The notes: generated by a model not told the origin, from the sequence alone. A stretch of DNA of 64,000 nt from Pseudomonadota bacterium (GCA_030685065.1 JAUXQH010000136.1:1-64000); one strand, 5' to 3'. Shown: positions 1 to 9,917, numbered from the stretch's first letter. Numbers and translations: made by a program.

Positions 1-695
1 CACCCGTCGTAGTCGACGTCGTCCATCCCCTCGATGGCGTCGAGCACCGCGGCGGTCACGCCGTCCATCTGCGCGGGCGCGTCCTCCTTGTCGAACAGGA
101 TGCGCCACGAGCCATCGTCGTTCGCCTCGGGGGGGCGCACCGCGAAGCCGGCGGCGGTCAGCACCTCAACGGCGGCGTTCGCCGCGTCCTCGTCGACCGC
201 GCGGGCCTGGTGATCGATGGTGCGCGGCACGTCGAGTTGGTCGCCGTTGCTCTTGAGTTGGATCACGATGCGGCGGTTCTGCATCTGCTGCCATTCGCGC
301 GCGCCCGGCCACAAGAAGTTCCGGTACAGATCCCAGCTGGCGTCCGTGTGCGGGAGCTTCGTGCCCTCGTACTCACCCAACGGGAGCTCCGGGAGCTCGC
401 CCACCGGGCCGTAGAAGATGAAATCGGAGCGGCCGCGCGTCACCACGCGGCCGACGGGCGCCCAGCCCGCCGCCTCGAGCGCCTGGCTGAGGCGGTCCTC
501 CAGATCGAAGAGCGCGGGGGCCTCGACGGACGAGCGCAGGCCGTTTGCCATCGGCGCCTGCATTTTCACCGAGACGATGAGGCGCTCGGGCAGGTCGACG
601 CGCGGGGCGCGAGGCCCCATCGCCAGGTCGAGCGCGATCACGAGCGGCAGTTCGCCGTCGTGCGTGAAGTAGAAGTCCCAGGTGCCGTCGGCCAT
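1..695 (-). CDS. DUF695 / RraB-like protein, 3' end outside window
   Basis: The ATG at 693-695 opens a frame that runs leftwards out of the window, so only the first ~231 residues are visible. The N-terminus (MADGTWDFYFTHDGELPLVI) and the following stretch resemble the DUF695 domain. The part nearest the window edge (around residues 190-230, KEDAPAQMDGVTAAVLDAIE) looks like the start of a ribonuclease E inhibitor RraB-type domain, a pairing known for DUF695 proteins. Its role is unknown; RraB proteins bind and restrain RNase E in enterobacteria, but that function cannot be assumed here. It is transcribed away from the cystathionine beta-synthase gene, with 117 bases between the two starts. 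The family call is moderately confident because the C-terminus is missing. Confidence 0.6.
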   Translation of the reverse strand, partial: MADGTWDFYFTHDGELPLVIALDLAMGPRAPRVDLPERLIVSVKMQAPMANGLRSSVEAPALFDLEDRLSQALEAAGWAPVGRVVTRGRSDFIFYGPVGELPELPLGEYEGTKLPHTDASWDLYRNFLWPGAREWQQMQNRRIVIQLKSNGDQLDVPRTIDHQARAVDEDAANAAVEVLTAAGFAVRPPEANDDGSWRILFDKEDAPAQMDGVTAAVLDAIEGMDDVDYDG

Positions 696-812
696 GGCGC
701 GCGTCTAACCCGCCGGAGGAGATGCGCCGCGCCCCGAGCGGCCCTCCTTCGGCCCCGGCGACGCGTTAGGGGGGCCGCCCAGTTCCGTATCCCCCTTCAC
801 CGGGAGGCCCCC

Positions 813-2183
<1,371 letters not shown>

Positions 2184-2201
2184 CAAGCGGCAGCACCGTG
2201 A

Positions 2202-2230
2202 CAGCGGGAAGCCAGTCGGGCCTCCCGCTG
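2202..2230 (+). terminator. hairpin after cystathionine beta-synthase
   Basis: CAGCGGGA (2202-2209) pairs perfectly with TCCCGCTG (2223-2230), with three further pairs inside after one mismatch. It starts 18 bases after the CBS stop codon. There is no T-run, so it may act only as an RNA-stabilising or Rho-assisted terminator. Confidence 0.5.
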
Positions 2231-2240
2231 TTCGGATCCC

Positions 2241-3674
2241 ATGGATCCCCACCATCCGATGGTGCAGCACATCCGCCACGTGATCGTGCTGATGTTCGAG
2301 AACCGGTCGTTCGACAACCTGCTCGGTTGGCTCTACGACGGCGATGCGAACCCCGACGCGGTGCACAACGTGCCGGCGCCGGCGCCCGGCGAGCCCCGTT
2401 ACGACGGCCTCACCCCCGCCCTCTGCGAAACCTACGCCCAACCGGTCGAGCAGAAGGGGCGGATCGAGCGCTTCCCGATCCGCCGCGGCGCGCACGGCGC
2501 GTGCCCCCGGTGGGATCCGCGCGAGGGGTTCGACGCGGTGCGGCGCCAGCTCGCGCGGGACTCGACCGGCAAGGCGACGATGCTCGGTTTCCTCTTGGAC
2601 TATTGGAGCTCCCAGAAGAACAAGCTCTGGTTCGATCCCACCGAGATCGTGCACACCTTCGACCCGGCGGAGGCGCCGGTGATCAATACGCTGGCGGCCG
2701 AGTTCGGCGTATCCGACCGTTGGTTTGCCTCGATCCCCTCCCAAACGTCGATCAACCGCGCGTTCTCGATCTGCGGCAACTCGATCGGGTATGCCACGAG
2801 CGCCGCGTTCGAGGGCCGAACCAACGCACGCCAAACGACCGCGATGGTGGACAACCACTACTACGAGCACCTGCTCCCCTTCTCCCTCGCGCCCGCCGTG
2901 TTCTCGGAGCCGACGATCTGGAACGTGCTCTGCGAGGCCGGCCACGACACGGCCGCGGACTGGAAGATCTACCACTCGAACGTGTGGCCGCCCCATGTCC
3001 CGGGCGCGGGGGTGACGTCATACACGTGGAAGATGTTCGGGGGGCTCCAATCGCTGGTCCCCTCCCCCACCCGCGACCCGCGGTACGTCTCCATCGCACA
3101 GCTCGCCGTCGACCTGAGACAAGGAACCCTCCCGCGTTTCGCCTACCTCGAGCCGGACTACTCGCTCACGGTCTTCGAGGAGCTCGGCCTCCACATCGGC
3201 GACGACTACCACCCGCCGGGCCACATCGACGGCGGCGAGCGCCTGCTCGCGCGGGTGTTCGAGGCGCTCCAGGCCTCTCGCTACTGGGAAGACACGTTGC
3301 TGGTCGTCCTCTTCGACGAGCACGGCGGCACCTTCGACCACGTGGCGCCGCCCGGGGGCCTGGTGTGCCCCTCGGGGGGTGACACCCGAGAGAAGGGCTT
3401 CGCGTTCACGGACGGGGGCGTGCGGGCGCCCGCCTTGTTCGTATCGAAGTGGGTACGCCCACGAACGGTGCTCCGTAGCCCCACGCGCACGCCGTTCGAG
3501 CACACCGCCCTCCCTGCCACGCTGCTCGACTGGTGGGGGCTCGACCGGAGGGCGCTCGGAGAGCGGGTGATGGCCGCGCCGAGCTTCGCGGACGTGGTGG
3601 GGGGCACGCCGCGGGAGCCGCTCGCGGGCGACGCGTGGCGTTTTCTGGCACGGCGTTCCCTGGCGCGTGTGTAG
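2241..3674 (+). CDS. phosphoesterase of the phospholipase C / acid phosphatase family
   Basis: A 477-residue member of the alkaline-phosphatase-like phosphoesterase family (PF04185) that includes bacterial non-haemolytic phospholipase C and AcpA. Diagnostic pieces are FENRSFDNLLG near residue 18-28, which carries the metal and nucleophile region, GDDYHPPGHIDGG near residue 320 and FDEHGGTFDHVAPP near residue 357. It should hydrolyse a phosphodiester or phosphomonoester such as a phospholipid head group. Unlike most secreted relatives, no signal peptide is visible before the catalytic domain; the domain begins at about residue 10. A second in-frame ATG at 2262 is possible. It stands alone between two hairpin- and gap-bounded genes. 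The family is clear; substrate and location are not. Confidence 0.85.
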   Translation: MDPHHPMVQHIRHVIVLMFENRSFDNLLGWLYDGDANPDAVHNVPAPAPGEPRYDGLTPALCETYAQPVEQKGRIERFPIRRGAHGACPRWDPREGFDAVRRQLARDSTGKATMLGFLLDYWSSQKNKLWFDPTEIVHTFDPAEAPVINTLAAEFGVSDRWFASIPSQTSINRAFSICGNSIGYATSAAFEGRTNARQTTAMVDNHYYEHLLPFSLAPAVFSEPTIWNVLCEAGHDTAADWKIYHSNVWPPHVPGAGVTSYTWKMFGGLQSLVPSPTRDPRYVSIAQLAVDLRQGTLPRFAYLEPDYSLTVFEELGLHIGDDYHPPGHIDGGERLLARVFEALQASRYWEDTLLVVLFDEHGGTFDHVAPPGGLVCPSGGDTREKGFAFTDGGVRAPALFVSKWVRPRTVLRSPTRTPFEHTALPATLLDWWGLDRRALGERVMAAPSFADVVGGTPREPLAGDAWRFLARRSLARV

Positions 3675-3695
3675 GATCCTCCGAGGGGAGACTGC

Positions 3696-4013
3696 ATGGG
3701 CCAACACGGACGCAACCGAACCGGCTCCGACGCGACACGCGGAAACCGTGCCTTCGAGACCGAGCGACATGACGTCCCGGTCGGCGAGGACGAGAGGGTC
3801 GAGGGATTCGCCCCCGCGTTCGCCGGGCCCTGGGATCCGCAGGGGCGCCCGCCCCCCGGCATCGTGGGCGCGGTGGGCCCGATGCCGATCGCCGGCGCAC
3901 CCGATACGACGCCGAGGGAGGGGTTCGACGGCGCGGATCGGCGCCGGCAGTCGGTGCCGGTCTCCGAGGATCGCCGGCACAACCCGTACGAGTACGGAGC
4001 CACGCTGGTCTGA
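3696..4013 (+). CDS. small hydrophilic orphan protein
   Basis: A 105-residue frame preceded by a strong ribosome binding site (GAGGGGAG at 3683-3690, five bases from the ATG). That and its position 21 bases after the phosphoesterase stop are the main reasons to believe it. The product is polar and rich in Gly, Pro, Arg and Asp, with no signal peptide, membrane helix or Cys. The middle part (residues 42-70) is especially Pro/Gly-rich and probably disordered. I do not recognise a family. It could be co-transcribed with the upstream phosphoesterase. Confidence 0.5.
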   Translation: MGQHGRNRTGSDATRGNRAFETERHDVPVGEDERVEGFAPAFAGPWDPQGRPPPGIVGAVGPMPIAGAPDTTPREGFDGADRRRQSVPVSEDRRHNPYEYGATLV

Positions 4014-4088
4014 GGACCGAAGGGCCGCGGCCGCCGTTGGCGCCGCCGACGGGCCTCGGTGGCCGCCTCATGGTAGGCCCGGCGGCAC

Positions 4089-5783
4089 GTGTCTGCGCTC
4101 CCGACCCTTCCCTGGTTCCATCCGCTCGTCGAGCCGGTGCGGCATCGCGTCGACGCGGCGTGGCGCTGGCTGCCCCCTGACAGCATCCCTCGGGAGATGC
4201 ATCCGGACTCGAGCCCGGGGGACTCGGACGGGGCGCGCGGGCCCCGCGCGGGCTTCGGCGGCGCCGTGGTCATCCACGTGGCCCGCGGGTGGGGCACCCG
4301 GCGCTGGCAGGAGGCCGGCCGCGTGGGCGTGGCCCTCGTGGAGGCGTGCAACCAGCAGGTGTTCCGGGGGGCGCCCGACCCGGCCGCGCGCACCTGGTGG
4401 TTGACCACCGACTTACGACGCGCGCACGCGGTGTGTCGCGCGGCCGTGCGACGCGACGAGGCGCTCCTGCGGCGCGTCGTCGACCGGGTGCTCGGCGCTC
4501 CGAACCTCGGGGCCGAGCCCGTGCCGGAGGCGGTGGTGTTCCTGCGCGCGGCCGTGGCGGCCGGGGTCCTCGCCGGGGCGGTGCCGGACAGCGTGCATTC
4601 GGCCCTCGATCGCTGGGCGACCGCGCTCGGTCTCGCCATGGAGCACACGGAGGCGGGCACGCCCGGCCCCGCGCGCGCGGACGCCCTGGAGGAGGCCGCG
4701 CGCGCGCTCGCGGGCCTCCCCGATTGTGACGCGAAGGAGCGCCTCGCGGCGGTCCTCGTGCCCGGTCCCACGGCCCTCGGGCTCCCTCGCGCGTTTCATG
4801 GCTGGGCCCCCTTCGCGTTGCCGACGGAGCCGATGCGCGAGCGGGCGCCCCTCGAGCAGGCGCTGATCGCCCCGTTTCCTGGCGATGGGCCCCTTCCCCG
4901 GGCGGCGACGTGGCTCGCCGCGCACGGTGGCAAGCGTCTACGCGCGCGCATCGCCCTCGCGGCCGCCCGCGCGGTCGGGGGCCCCGAAGGGAGCGCCCTG
5001 CCCGTGGCGGTGGCCGCCGAGTGGGCCCACACGGCCTCGCTCGTGTTGGACGACATCGTCGACGAGGCCGAGCTCCGCCGCGGCGCCCCGGCGCTGCACC
5101 GGGTCACCTCCGTGCCCTTCGCGGCGGGGGTGGCGGGGTGGCTGCTCGCACGCACGCTGCTCTCGGCCTCGGAGGACGCGGCGGCCGTCGGCACCGACGC
5201 GAGCGGGGCCGCGCCCACGCTGTCTCCACCCACCCTGTCTCCACCCACCCGGGCGGCCCTGGGGGACACGCTGCTCGCGCTCGCCGAGGGCCAACGCGCC
5301 GAGCTGGCGTGCGCCGGGAAGCTCACCATGGGGCTGGACGAGTGGTACGAGATCGCCTCGGCGAAGACCGCGCGGCTCTTCGCGTTCGCCGCGACGAACG
5401 GCGGGGCCGCGGCGGGCGGAACCCGGCGCCAACAGAAGGCCCTCGGCCGGTACGGCCAGGAGCTCGGGCTCGCCTTCCAGATCGTGGACGACGTGCTCGA
5501 CTACGTGGGCGAGGAGGCCGCGCTGGGGAAGCGCCCCGGGCAGGACCAACGCGCGGGGCGTGTCACGTTTCCGCTGCTCCTGCTCCGCGAATTGGATCCG
5601 GGGGCGCTGGACCACGCTCCCGACGCGGTCCTCGCCGCCCTGCACGCCCACGGGATCGCCGGGCTCTGCCGGGCGCGGGCCCAAACCCACCTCGAGCGGG
5701 CCGTGGCGGCCCTCGCGGGCCTGCCCGGTGACACCTCGGAGCTCATCGCGCTCGCGACCCGCTGCGTGGAGCGGCGGGCATGA
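4089..5783 (+). CDS. polyprenyl diphosphate synthase with degenerate N-terminal half-domain
   Basis: A 564-residue trans-isoprenyl diphosphate synthase, nearly twice the usual ~320. The active domain spans about residues 255-564. It has HGGKR (279-283), the first Asp-rich motif DDIVD (321-325) followed by RRGAPALHR, and the second Asp-rich motif FQIVDDVLDYVG (DDVLD 467-471). It should condense isopentenyl diphosphate onto allylic diphosphates; product length cannot be read. The N-terminal ~200 residues contain a stretch (ALDRWATALGLAMEHTEAG) that mirrors the second-motif helix (ALGRYGQELGLAFQIVDD) with the aspartates lost, so I infer a decayed half-domain from a tandem duplication. A perfect 15-base tandem duplication (5220-5249) encodes LSPPTLSPPT in a loop. 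The stop overlaps the next start by 4 bases. The start is GTG. Confidence 0.85.
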   Translation: MSALPTLPWFHPLVEPVRHRVDAAWRWLPPDSIPREMHPDSSPGDSDGARGPRAGFGGAVVIHVARGWGTRRWQEAGRVGVALVEACNQQVFRGAPDPAARTWWLTTDLRRAHAVCRAAVRRDEALLRRVVDRVLGAPNLGAEPVPEAVVFLRAAVAAGVLAGAVPDSVHSALDRWATALGLAMEHTEAGTPGPARADALEEAARALAGLPDCDAKERLAAVLVPGPTALGLPRAFHGWAPFALPTEPMRERAPLEQALIAPFPGDGPLPRAATWLAAHGGKRLRARIALAAARAVGGPEGSALPVAVAAEWAHTASLVLDDIVDEAELRRGAPALHRVTSVPFAAGVAGWLLARTLLSASEDAAAVGTDASGAAPTLSPPTLSPPTRAALGDTLLALAEGQRAELACAGKLTMGLDEWYEIASAKTARLFAFAATNGGAAAGGTRRQQKALGRYGQELGLAFQIVDDVLDYVGEEAALGKRPGQDQRAGRVTFPLLLLRELDPGALDHAPDAVLAALHAHGIAGLCRARAQTHLERAVAALAGLPGDTSELIALATRCVERRA

Positions 5784-7447
5784 GCGGGGGTGGGCGGCTG
5801 GTCGCCCTCGCGGAGGCGGTCGGGCTGCGGCGTCCGCTGTTCGACCACCTCAAGCGGCTGATGGGGTTCACGCTCTCCGGTCTGGCGGTGCTCTACTTCT
5901 ACGGCCTCTCCAAGCTCGCCGGCCCTCCGAGCCTGCTTCCCCTCACGACGCTCGACCTCGCGATCCCGCTGCTGCCGTGGACCGTCTGGATCTACGGATC
6001 AGGCACCAAGGCCGCGCTCCTCGGGTGGATGCTGGTCCCCGATGCACGCGCGGGCCGCAGGCTGTTCTGGACCCTCGCGCTCTGCGCGGCGGCGACGAGC
6101 CTCGCCTTCACCTTCTGGCCGACCACCTACCCGCGCGACCTGTACCCCCTCCCCGTCGGCACGAACGCATCGTTGGTCGAGCTCGCCGACCTGCGTGACA
6201 CCGACTCGCCCACCAATTGTTTTCCGTCGCTGCACGTGGCGCTCGCGTGGGGGTTGGCGCTGAATTGGGCCGGGTGGTCGCGCCCTCGCGGAGCCCCTAC
6301 CCAGGTGTCGCGCGCCCTCGCGGCGCTCCCAATCCTGTGGGCCGCGGCCGTGTCCGTGTGCACGCTCACCACCAAGCAGCACTACGTCGTCGACGTCCCG
6401 GCGGGCATGCTGGTCGGCCTGGGCGCCTTCCTCCTCGCCCGACGCGCGGTGGCGGGCCCGCCCCTCGCCGCCGACGGCCGTCTGCACCTCGAGGATCCCC
6501 GCGCCGTCGAGGCGCTCCTCGCCCGCGTGCGGGCCCACCAGTGGCGCCTCGCCGACGTCCCCTGGCCCGACACGCTCCCGCCGCTCCCGCCGCTGCTCGC
6601 GCGGCTCCTCAACGAGGTGATCTACGTCGAGGAGATCGCACGCCTGAACTTCGAGCTGCTCCGCGACGCGAGCGACACGCCCGCGCTCCGCGAGATCTAC
6701 GACCTGTTCGCGACGGAGGAGCGCCGCCACGCCGACGGCTTGCGGCTGCTGTTGGCCCGCTCGGGCGCGGCCCTCCAGGCGCCCGGACTCGGCAATTCCC
6801 TGGTCCTCGACCAGTTCGACGAGCTGAGCCCCGACGTCGACGCGGCGCTCGTCGCCGTCTCCACCCCCGTGTTCGAGACCTTCCTCGATGCAGGCACCAT
6901 CCCTTTCCTTCGTGCGCACCCCGCCTTGTGCTCGCCGGCCTTCGACGCCTTCGTCGACCGGGTGTGCGCCGACGAGGCCGCCCACCTCGCCCTGAATTGG
7001 ATCGTCGTGCGGGACCTCGCGCGGCGCTACACCGGTGCGCGCGGCGCGTGGGCCAGCCTGCGCCTGCTCACCAACCCCAACATCCTCCGGGGGATGGGCG
7101 CCGTGCCCTGGATGTCGCTGGAGGTGTACGCGGTCGCCCATCGGCTCGGCTACGACTTCGCCACGTTGTTGCCGCCCTTCGGCCGCCTCTGGCGCCTGCA
7201 CGAGCGGTTTCCGGAGCTCGCCCGCTTCTCGTTGTGGTGGCCGTACCGGCTCTTCGTGGTGGTCGGCTGGGTCGCGACGATCACCTGCATGGCGCTCGCG
7301 CGCACCGGCCTCCTGTTCGCCGGGGTGTGGGTGTTGGTGACACGTGTCACGGGGCTCGTGGCGCGGGTGTTGTTCGGGGATGCCCTGCTGCGTCGGCGGG
7401 GCCTCCCGCCCCTCCCGGCGCGCGCCCTGCCGGTGCGCCCAGGATAG
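5780..7447 (+). CDS. PAP2-type lipid phosphatase fused to a diiron (ferritin-like) domain
   Basis: A 555-residue membrane protein with two catalytic modules. Residues ~20-230 are a multi-helix PAP2 domain of the inositolphosphorylceramide-synthase-like type, with FPSLHVALAWG near 148 and TKQHYVVDVPAG near 197 carrying the catalytic His residues. Residues ~260-480 form a soluble helical domain with the spacing of carboxylate-bridged diiron proteins: YVEEIARLNFE, FATEERRHADG, PVFETFLDAG and CADEAAHLALNW, giving two ExxH pairs and two isolated Glu. This resembles the AurF / PF10118 families. A further membrane hairpin lies near 483-530. Translation is coupled to the prenyl synthase (ATGA overlap). 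I infer dephosphorylation or head-group transfer on a prenyl lipid followed by oxygenation, but no substrate is shown. Confidence 0.8.
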   Translation: MSGGGRLVALAEAVGLRRPLFDHLKRLMGFTLSGLAVLYFYGLSKLAGPPSLLPLTTLDLAIPLLPWTVWIYGSGTKAALLGWMLVPDARAGRRLFWTLALCAAATSLAFTFWPTTYPRDLYPLPVGTNASLVELADLRDTDSPTNCFPSLHVALAWGLALNWAGWSRPRGAPTQVSRALAALPILWAAAVSVCTLTTKQHYVVDVPAGMLVGLGAFLLARRAVAGPPLAADGRLHLEDPRAVEALLARVRAHQWRLADVPWPDTLPPLPPLLARLLNEVIYVEEIARLNFELLRDASDTPALREIYDLFATEERRHADGLRLLLARSGAALQAPGLGNSLVLDQFDELSPDVDAALVAVSTPVFETFLDAGTIPFLRAHPALCSPAFDAFVDRVCADEAAHLALNWIVVRDLARRYTGARGAWASLRLLTNPNILRGMGAVPWMSLEVYAVAHRLGYDFATLLPPFGRLWRLHERFPELARFSLWWPYRLFVVVGWVATITCMALARTGLLFAGVWVLVTRVTGLVARVLFGDALLRRRGLPPLPARALPVRPG

Positions 7448-7455
7448 GAGCCCGG

Positions 7456-8307
7456 ATGGTCCCCTCCCGCCCCTCGCAGACGGCCGAGGCTGTCTGCTAC
7501 ATGCGCGCCACCGAGCAGGCCCTCCCGGCCGCGACGCGCATCCTGGATGATCCGTATGCCGCGTTGTTCCTCGGGCCTGCCTTGCGCGCGTCGCTCGCGC
7601 TCGGGGGGCTCTCGCGCGCGGTCGTGTTTCCCGGGCTCACGACGTATATCGTGTGCCGGCACCGGATGATCGATGACGCGCTGCTCGTGGCCCTGGCAAA
7701 CCGCGCCGAGCCGATCGAGCAGGTGGTCGTGCTTGGCGCCGGTTACGACGCGCGGGCGTGGCGCTTCGCCGAAGCGTTGGCGGGTCGCCCCGTGTTCGAG
7801 GTCGACTTTCCAGCTACCCAGGCGCGCAAGGAGCGGCTCCTCCAGGGGCGGGACCTCCCCGCGGTCGACGTACGCCGGGTCCCCATCGATTTTCAGGTCG
7901 ACGCCCTCGACGCGGTCCTCGCCAAGGCCGGCTTCGTCCCCGGTCGACCCACGTTTTTCGTGTGGGAGGGGGTGTCGATGTACCTTCGGCGCGCGGCGGT
8001 CATCGGGACGCTGGACGCGCTCCACGCCCTCGGTGGCACCGGCTCCGTGCTCGCGATGGACTTCTGGTTCCTCCTCGACGATCCCGGCTTCGCGGCGACG
8101 TTCCACCGCGCCGCGGCGAGCGCCCTCTCTCTCGTCGGCGAGCCGGTCACGTTCGCGCTGGACCCGGAGGAGGCGCCGCACTTCCTCGCCCGCCACGGGT
8201 GGGAGAAGACCGATCTCGCCGGTCCGGACGAGCTTGCGCGGCGCTACCTCCGCGACGGCCGGCGGATCTACCCGGCGAACGCGATCATCGTCGCGAAGCG
8301 CGCCTGA
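7456..8307 (+). CDS. class I SAM methyltransferase, LCMT/PPM1 family
   Basis: A 283-residue methyltransferase of the leucine carboxyl methyltransferase-like family (PF04072), which in bacteria methylates carboxyl or hydroxyl groups of polyketides and other small molecules. The SAM loop VVVLGAGYDARAWRF sits near residue 95, the acidic ribose contact in VFEVDFPATQARK follows, and FFVWEGVSMYL is the family's post-I motif. The ATG at 7456 has AGGAG five bases upstream and lies 8 bases after the stop of the PAP2-diiron gene, so it is the third gene of that operon. It converges on the DUF4442 gene with only 3 bases between stops. A role as a tailoring enzyme for the lipid made by the cassette is inference. 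Confidence 0.85.
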   Translation: MVPSRPSQTAEAVCYMRATEQALPAATRILDDPYAALFLGPALRASLALGGLSRAVVFPGLTTYIVCRHRMIDDALLVALANRAEPIEQVVVLGAGYDARAWRFAEALAGRPVFEVDFPATQARKERLLQGRDLPAVDVRRVPIDFQVDALDAVLAKAGFVPGRPTFFVWEGVSMYLRRAAVIGTLDALHALGGTGSVLAMDFWFLLDDPGFAATFHRAAASALSLVGEPVTFALDPEEAPHFLARHGWEKTDLAGPDELARRYLRDGRRIYPANAIIVAKRA

Positions 8308-8310
8308 CGG

Positions 8311-8835
8311 TCAGCCCTTCTTCGACCGCGGCTTCACCGACCAGGTGAACGTGAAGCGGCTCACCTCCGCACCGTCGGCCAGCGTACCGACGGTCTCGAG
8401 CGTGAATGCCCGCGCCTCGCCGGTCGCCACGGCCTCCCGCACGGCTTGCGCGACCGTGTCCCCGCCCGTGCACACGAAGGTGGTCGTGCCGGTCGCCTTC
8501 TTTCCGAACGTCGCGGTCATCCCGACGATGAGCGTGGAGCAGGGCGTGTCCGCCGTGCTGAACAGGACGAGGGCCCCGGTGGACAGCTCCGCCGCCATCG
8601 CGAGCGCGGCGAAGTAGGTCGACTTGAACGGGTTCTGGCTGCGCCAGCCGTACGGGACCGTCGTGACGCACCGCGCGAGGGAGAGCTCGCGCAGGCCCAC
8701 GCCCGTGAAGAGCGCGGCGGGGAGCTTGGCGAGCAGCCAGCCCCGAAAGAGGATCGGGCTCGTGATCTGGCGCTGCATGCGCGCCTGCCCTTCTGAGAGG
8801 GCCGACGTGGAGGGGCTCGGCGCGGGGAGGTTCAT
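8311..8835 (-). CDS. DUF4442 hotdog-fold protein
   Basis: A 174-residue protein matching the DUF4442 family (PF14539), a hotdog fold related to acyl-CoA thioesterases. The family-like region begins with SPILFRGWLLAKLPAALFTG and includes SQNPFKSTYFAALAMAAELS and a mid-strand GMTATFGKKATGTTTF. The frame stays open to 9042, but that extension would overlap queG; the ATG at 8835 leaves a 40-base divergent intergenic gap. The substrate is unknown. It could hydrolyse an acyl thioester, and its place beside the prenyl-lipid cassette, though convergent, is worth noting. Confidence 0.75.
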   Translation of the reverse strand: MNLPAPSPSTSALSEGQARMQRQITSPILFRGWLLAKLPAALFTGVGLRELSLARCVTTVPYGWRSQNPFKSTYFAALAMAAELSTGALVLFSTADTPCSTLIVGMTATFGKKATGTTTFVCTGGDTVAQAVREAVATGEARAFTLETVGTLADGAEVSRFTFTWSVKPRSKKG

Positions 8836-8875
8836 GGGCGCCTGTCTATCCCGCGTCGGATAGTTTCGACCCCGC

Positions 8876-9895
8876 ATGACGACCGACCTCCGCACGACGC
8901 TCCTCGCCGCCGCCGCACGGCTCGGTTTTGGGCGGGTGCGAGTGGCGCGCGCGGGGCCGCCCCCGAACTTCGACCGGTACGACGCCTTCCTCGCGGCTGG
9001 CCACCACGCGGAGATGAAGTGGCTCGCGGAGAGCCGCGACAAGCGCTCGGACGCGCGTCAGATGCTCCCCGAGGCGCGCAGCGTCGTGGTCCTGGCGATG
9101 GACTACGCACAGCGCGCGCCGCCGGACCCCGGCGGCTTGACCGGACGCGTGGCCAGCTACGCCTGGGGCCGCGACTACCACGCGCTGATCGGGCTCCGGG
9201 TCCGCCACCTGCGCCGCGCGCTCGAGGCGGCCCATCCCGGCCTCCAGACCTGGGGCGCCGTCGACTCCGCGCCCTCCTGGGAGCGCGGATGGGCCGAGGC
9301 CGCGGGCATGGGGTTCAACGGAAAGAACGGCCTCGCCATCGTCCCCGGCGAGGGGAGCTACTTCTTCCTCGCGACGGTCCTGCTCTCCGAGGACCTCGAA
9401 CCCGACGCGCCGGTGGCCGAGCGTTGCGGCCGATGCCGCCGGTGTGTCGACGCGTGCCCGACGGCTGCGCTGCTGGAGGGCGGCGGCATGGACTCCGCGC
9501 GGTGCATCTCCTACCTCACGATCGAGCACGACGGGCCCATTCCGGAGGTGCATCGTGCGCAGATGGGGCGCTGGGTGTTCGGCTGTGACGACTGCCAGGC
9601 CGTGTGTCCCCACCAGCACCCCGCGCGCGGCCCCGTCCCCGAAGACTTCGCGCCCCGCCGCGCATGGCTGCCCCTCCCCGCGATCCTCGAGGCGACGGAC
9701 GTGGCCCTCACGGACACGTTCGAGGGCTCTCCTCTGCGCCGCGCCGCGCCGCGCAGGATCCGGCGCAACGCGTGCGTCGTGCTCGGCAACATCGGTGACC
9801 CCCGCGCGCGCACCGTGCTGGAGCGGGTGCGGGATGGCGGGGACGAGCTCCTCGCCGAACACGCGGAGTGGGCGCTCGGGCGGCTCTCCTCGTAG
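8876..9895 (+). CDS. queG: epoxyqueuosine reductase
   Basis: A 339-residue cobalamin-dependent iron-sulfur enzyme that carries out the last step of queuosine synthesis in tRNA (epoxyqueuosine to queuosine). It shows the family N-terminus, AEMKWLAESRDKRSDARQML, and the substrate and B12 region around WGRDYH. Two [4Fe-4S] cluster motifs follow, CGRCRRCVDACP near residue 185 and CDDCQAVCP near residue 237. The C-terminal ~60 residues are HEAT-like (PBS) repeats, as in other QueG proteins. No other queuosine gene is nearby. A stop-codon-embedded hairpin follows. Confidence 0.93.
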   Translation: MTTDLRTTLLAAAARLGFGRVRVARAGPPPNFDRYDAFLAAGHHAEMKWLAESRDKRSDARQMLPEARSVVVLAMDYAQRAPPDPGGLTGRVASYAWGRDYHALIGLRVRHLRRALEAAHPGLQTWGAVDSAPSWERGWAEAAGMGFNGKNGLAIVPGEGSYFFLATVLLSEDLEPDAPVAERCGRCRRCVDACPTAALLEGGGMDSARCISYLTIEHDGPIPEVHRAQMGRWVFGCDDCQAVCPHQHPARGPVPEDFAPRRAWLPLPAILEATDVALTDTFEGSPLRRAAPRRIRRNACVVLGNIGDPRARTVLERVRDGGDELLAEHAEWALGRLSS

Positions 9896-9917
9896 GAGCA
9901 TTTCCCGAACGCTCCTA
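9893..9917 (+). terminator. hairpin beginning at the queG stop codon
   Basis: TAGGAGC (9893-9899), whose first three bases are the queG stop codon, is perfectly complementary to GCTCCTA (9911-9917), with an 11-base loop. No T-tract follows. The 160 bases from here to ppx hold only a good ribosome binding site (GGAGGAG just before the TTG start) and no clear promoter. Confidence 0.5.

Noticed and set aside
210..812. N-terminal extension of cystathionine beta-synthase by about 200 codons
   Set aside because: It lies antisense to the DUF695/RraB-like gene, has no homology to CBS, and a good ribosome binding site precedes the GTG at 813.
4089..8307. Carotenoid or hopanoid gene cluster
   Set aside because: No phytoene synthase, desaturase, squalene-hopene cyclase or related motif is found around the prenyl synthase.
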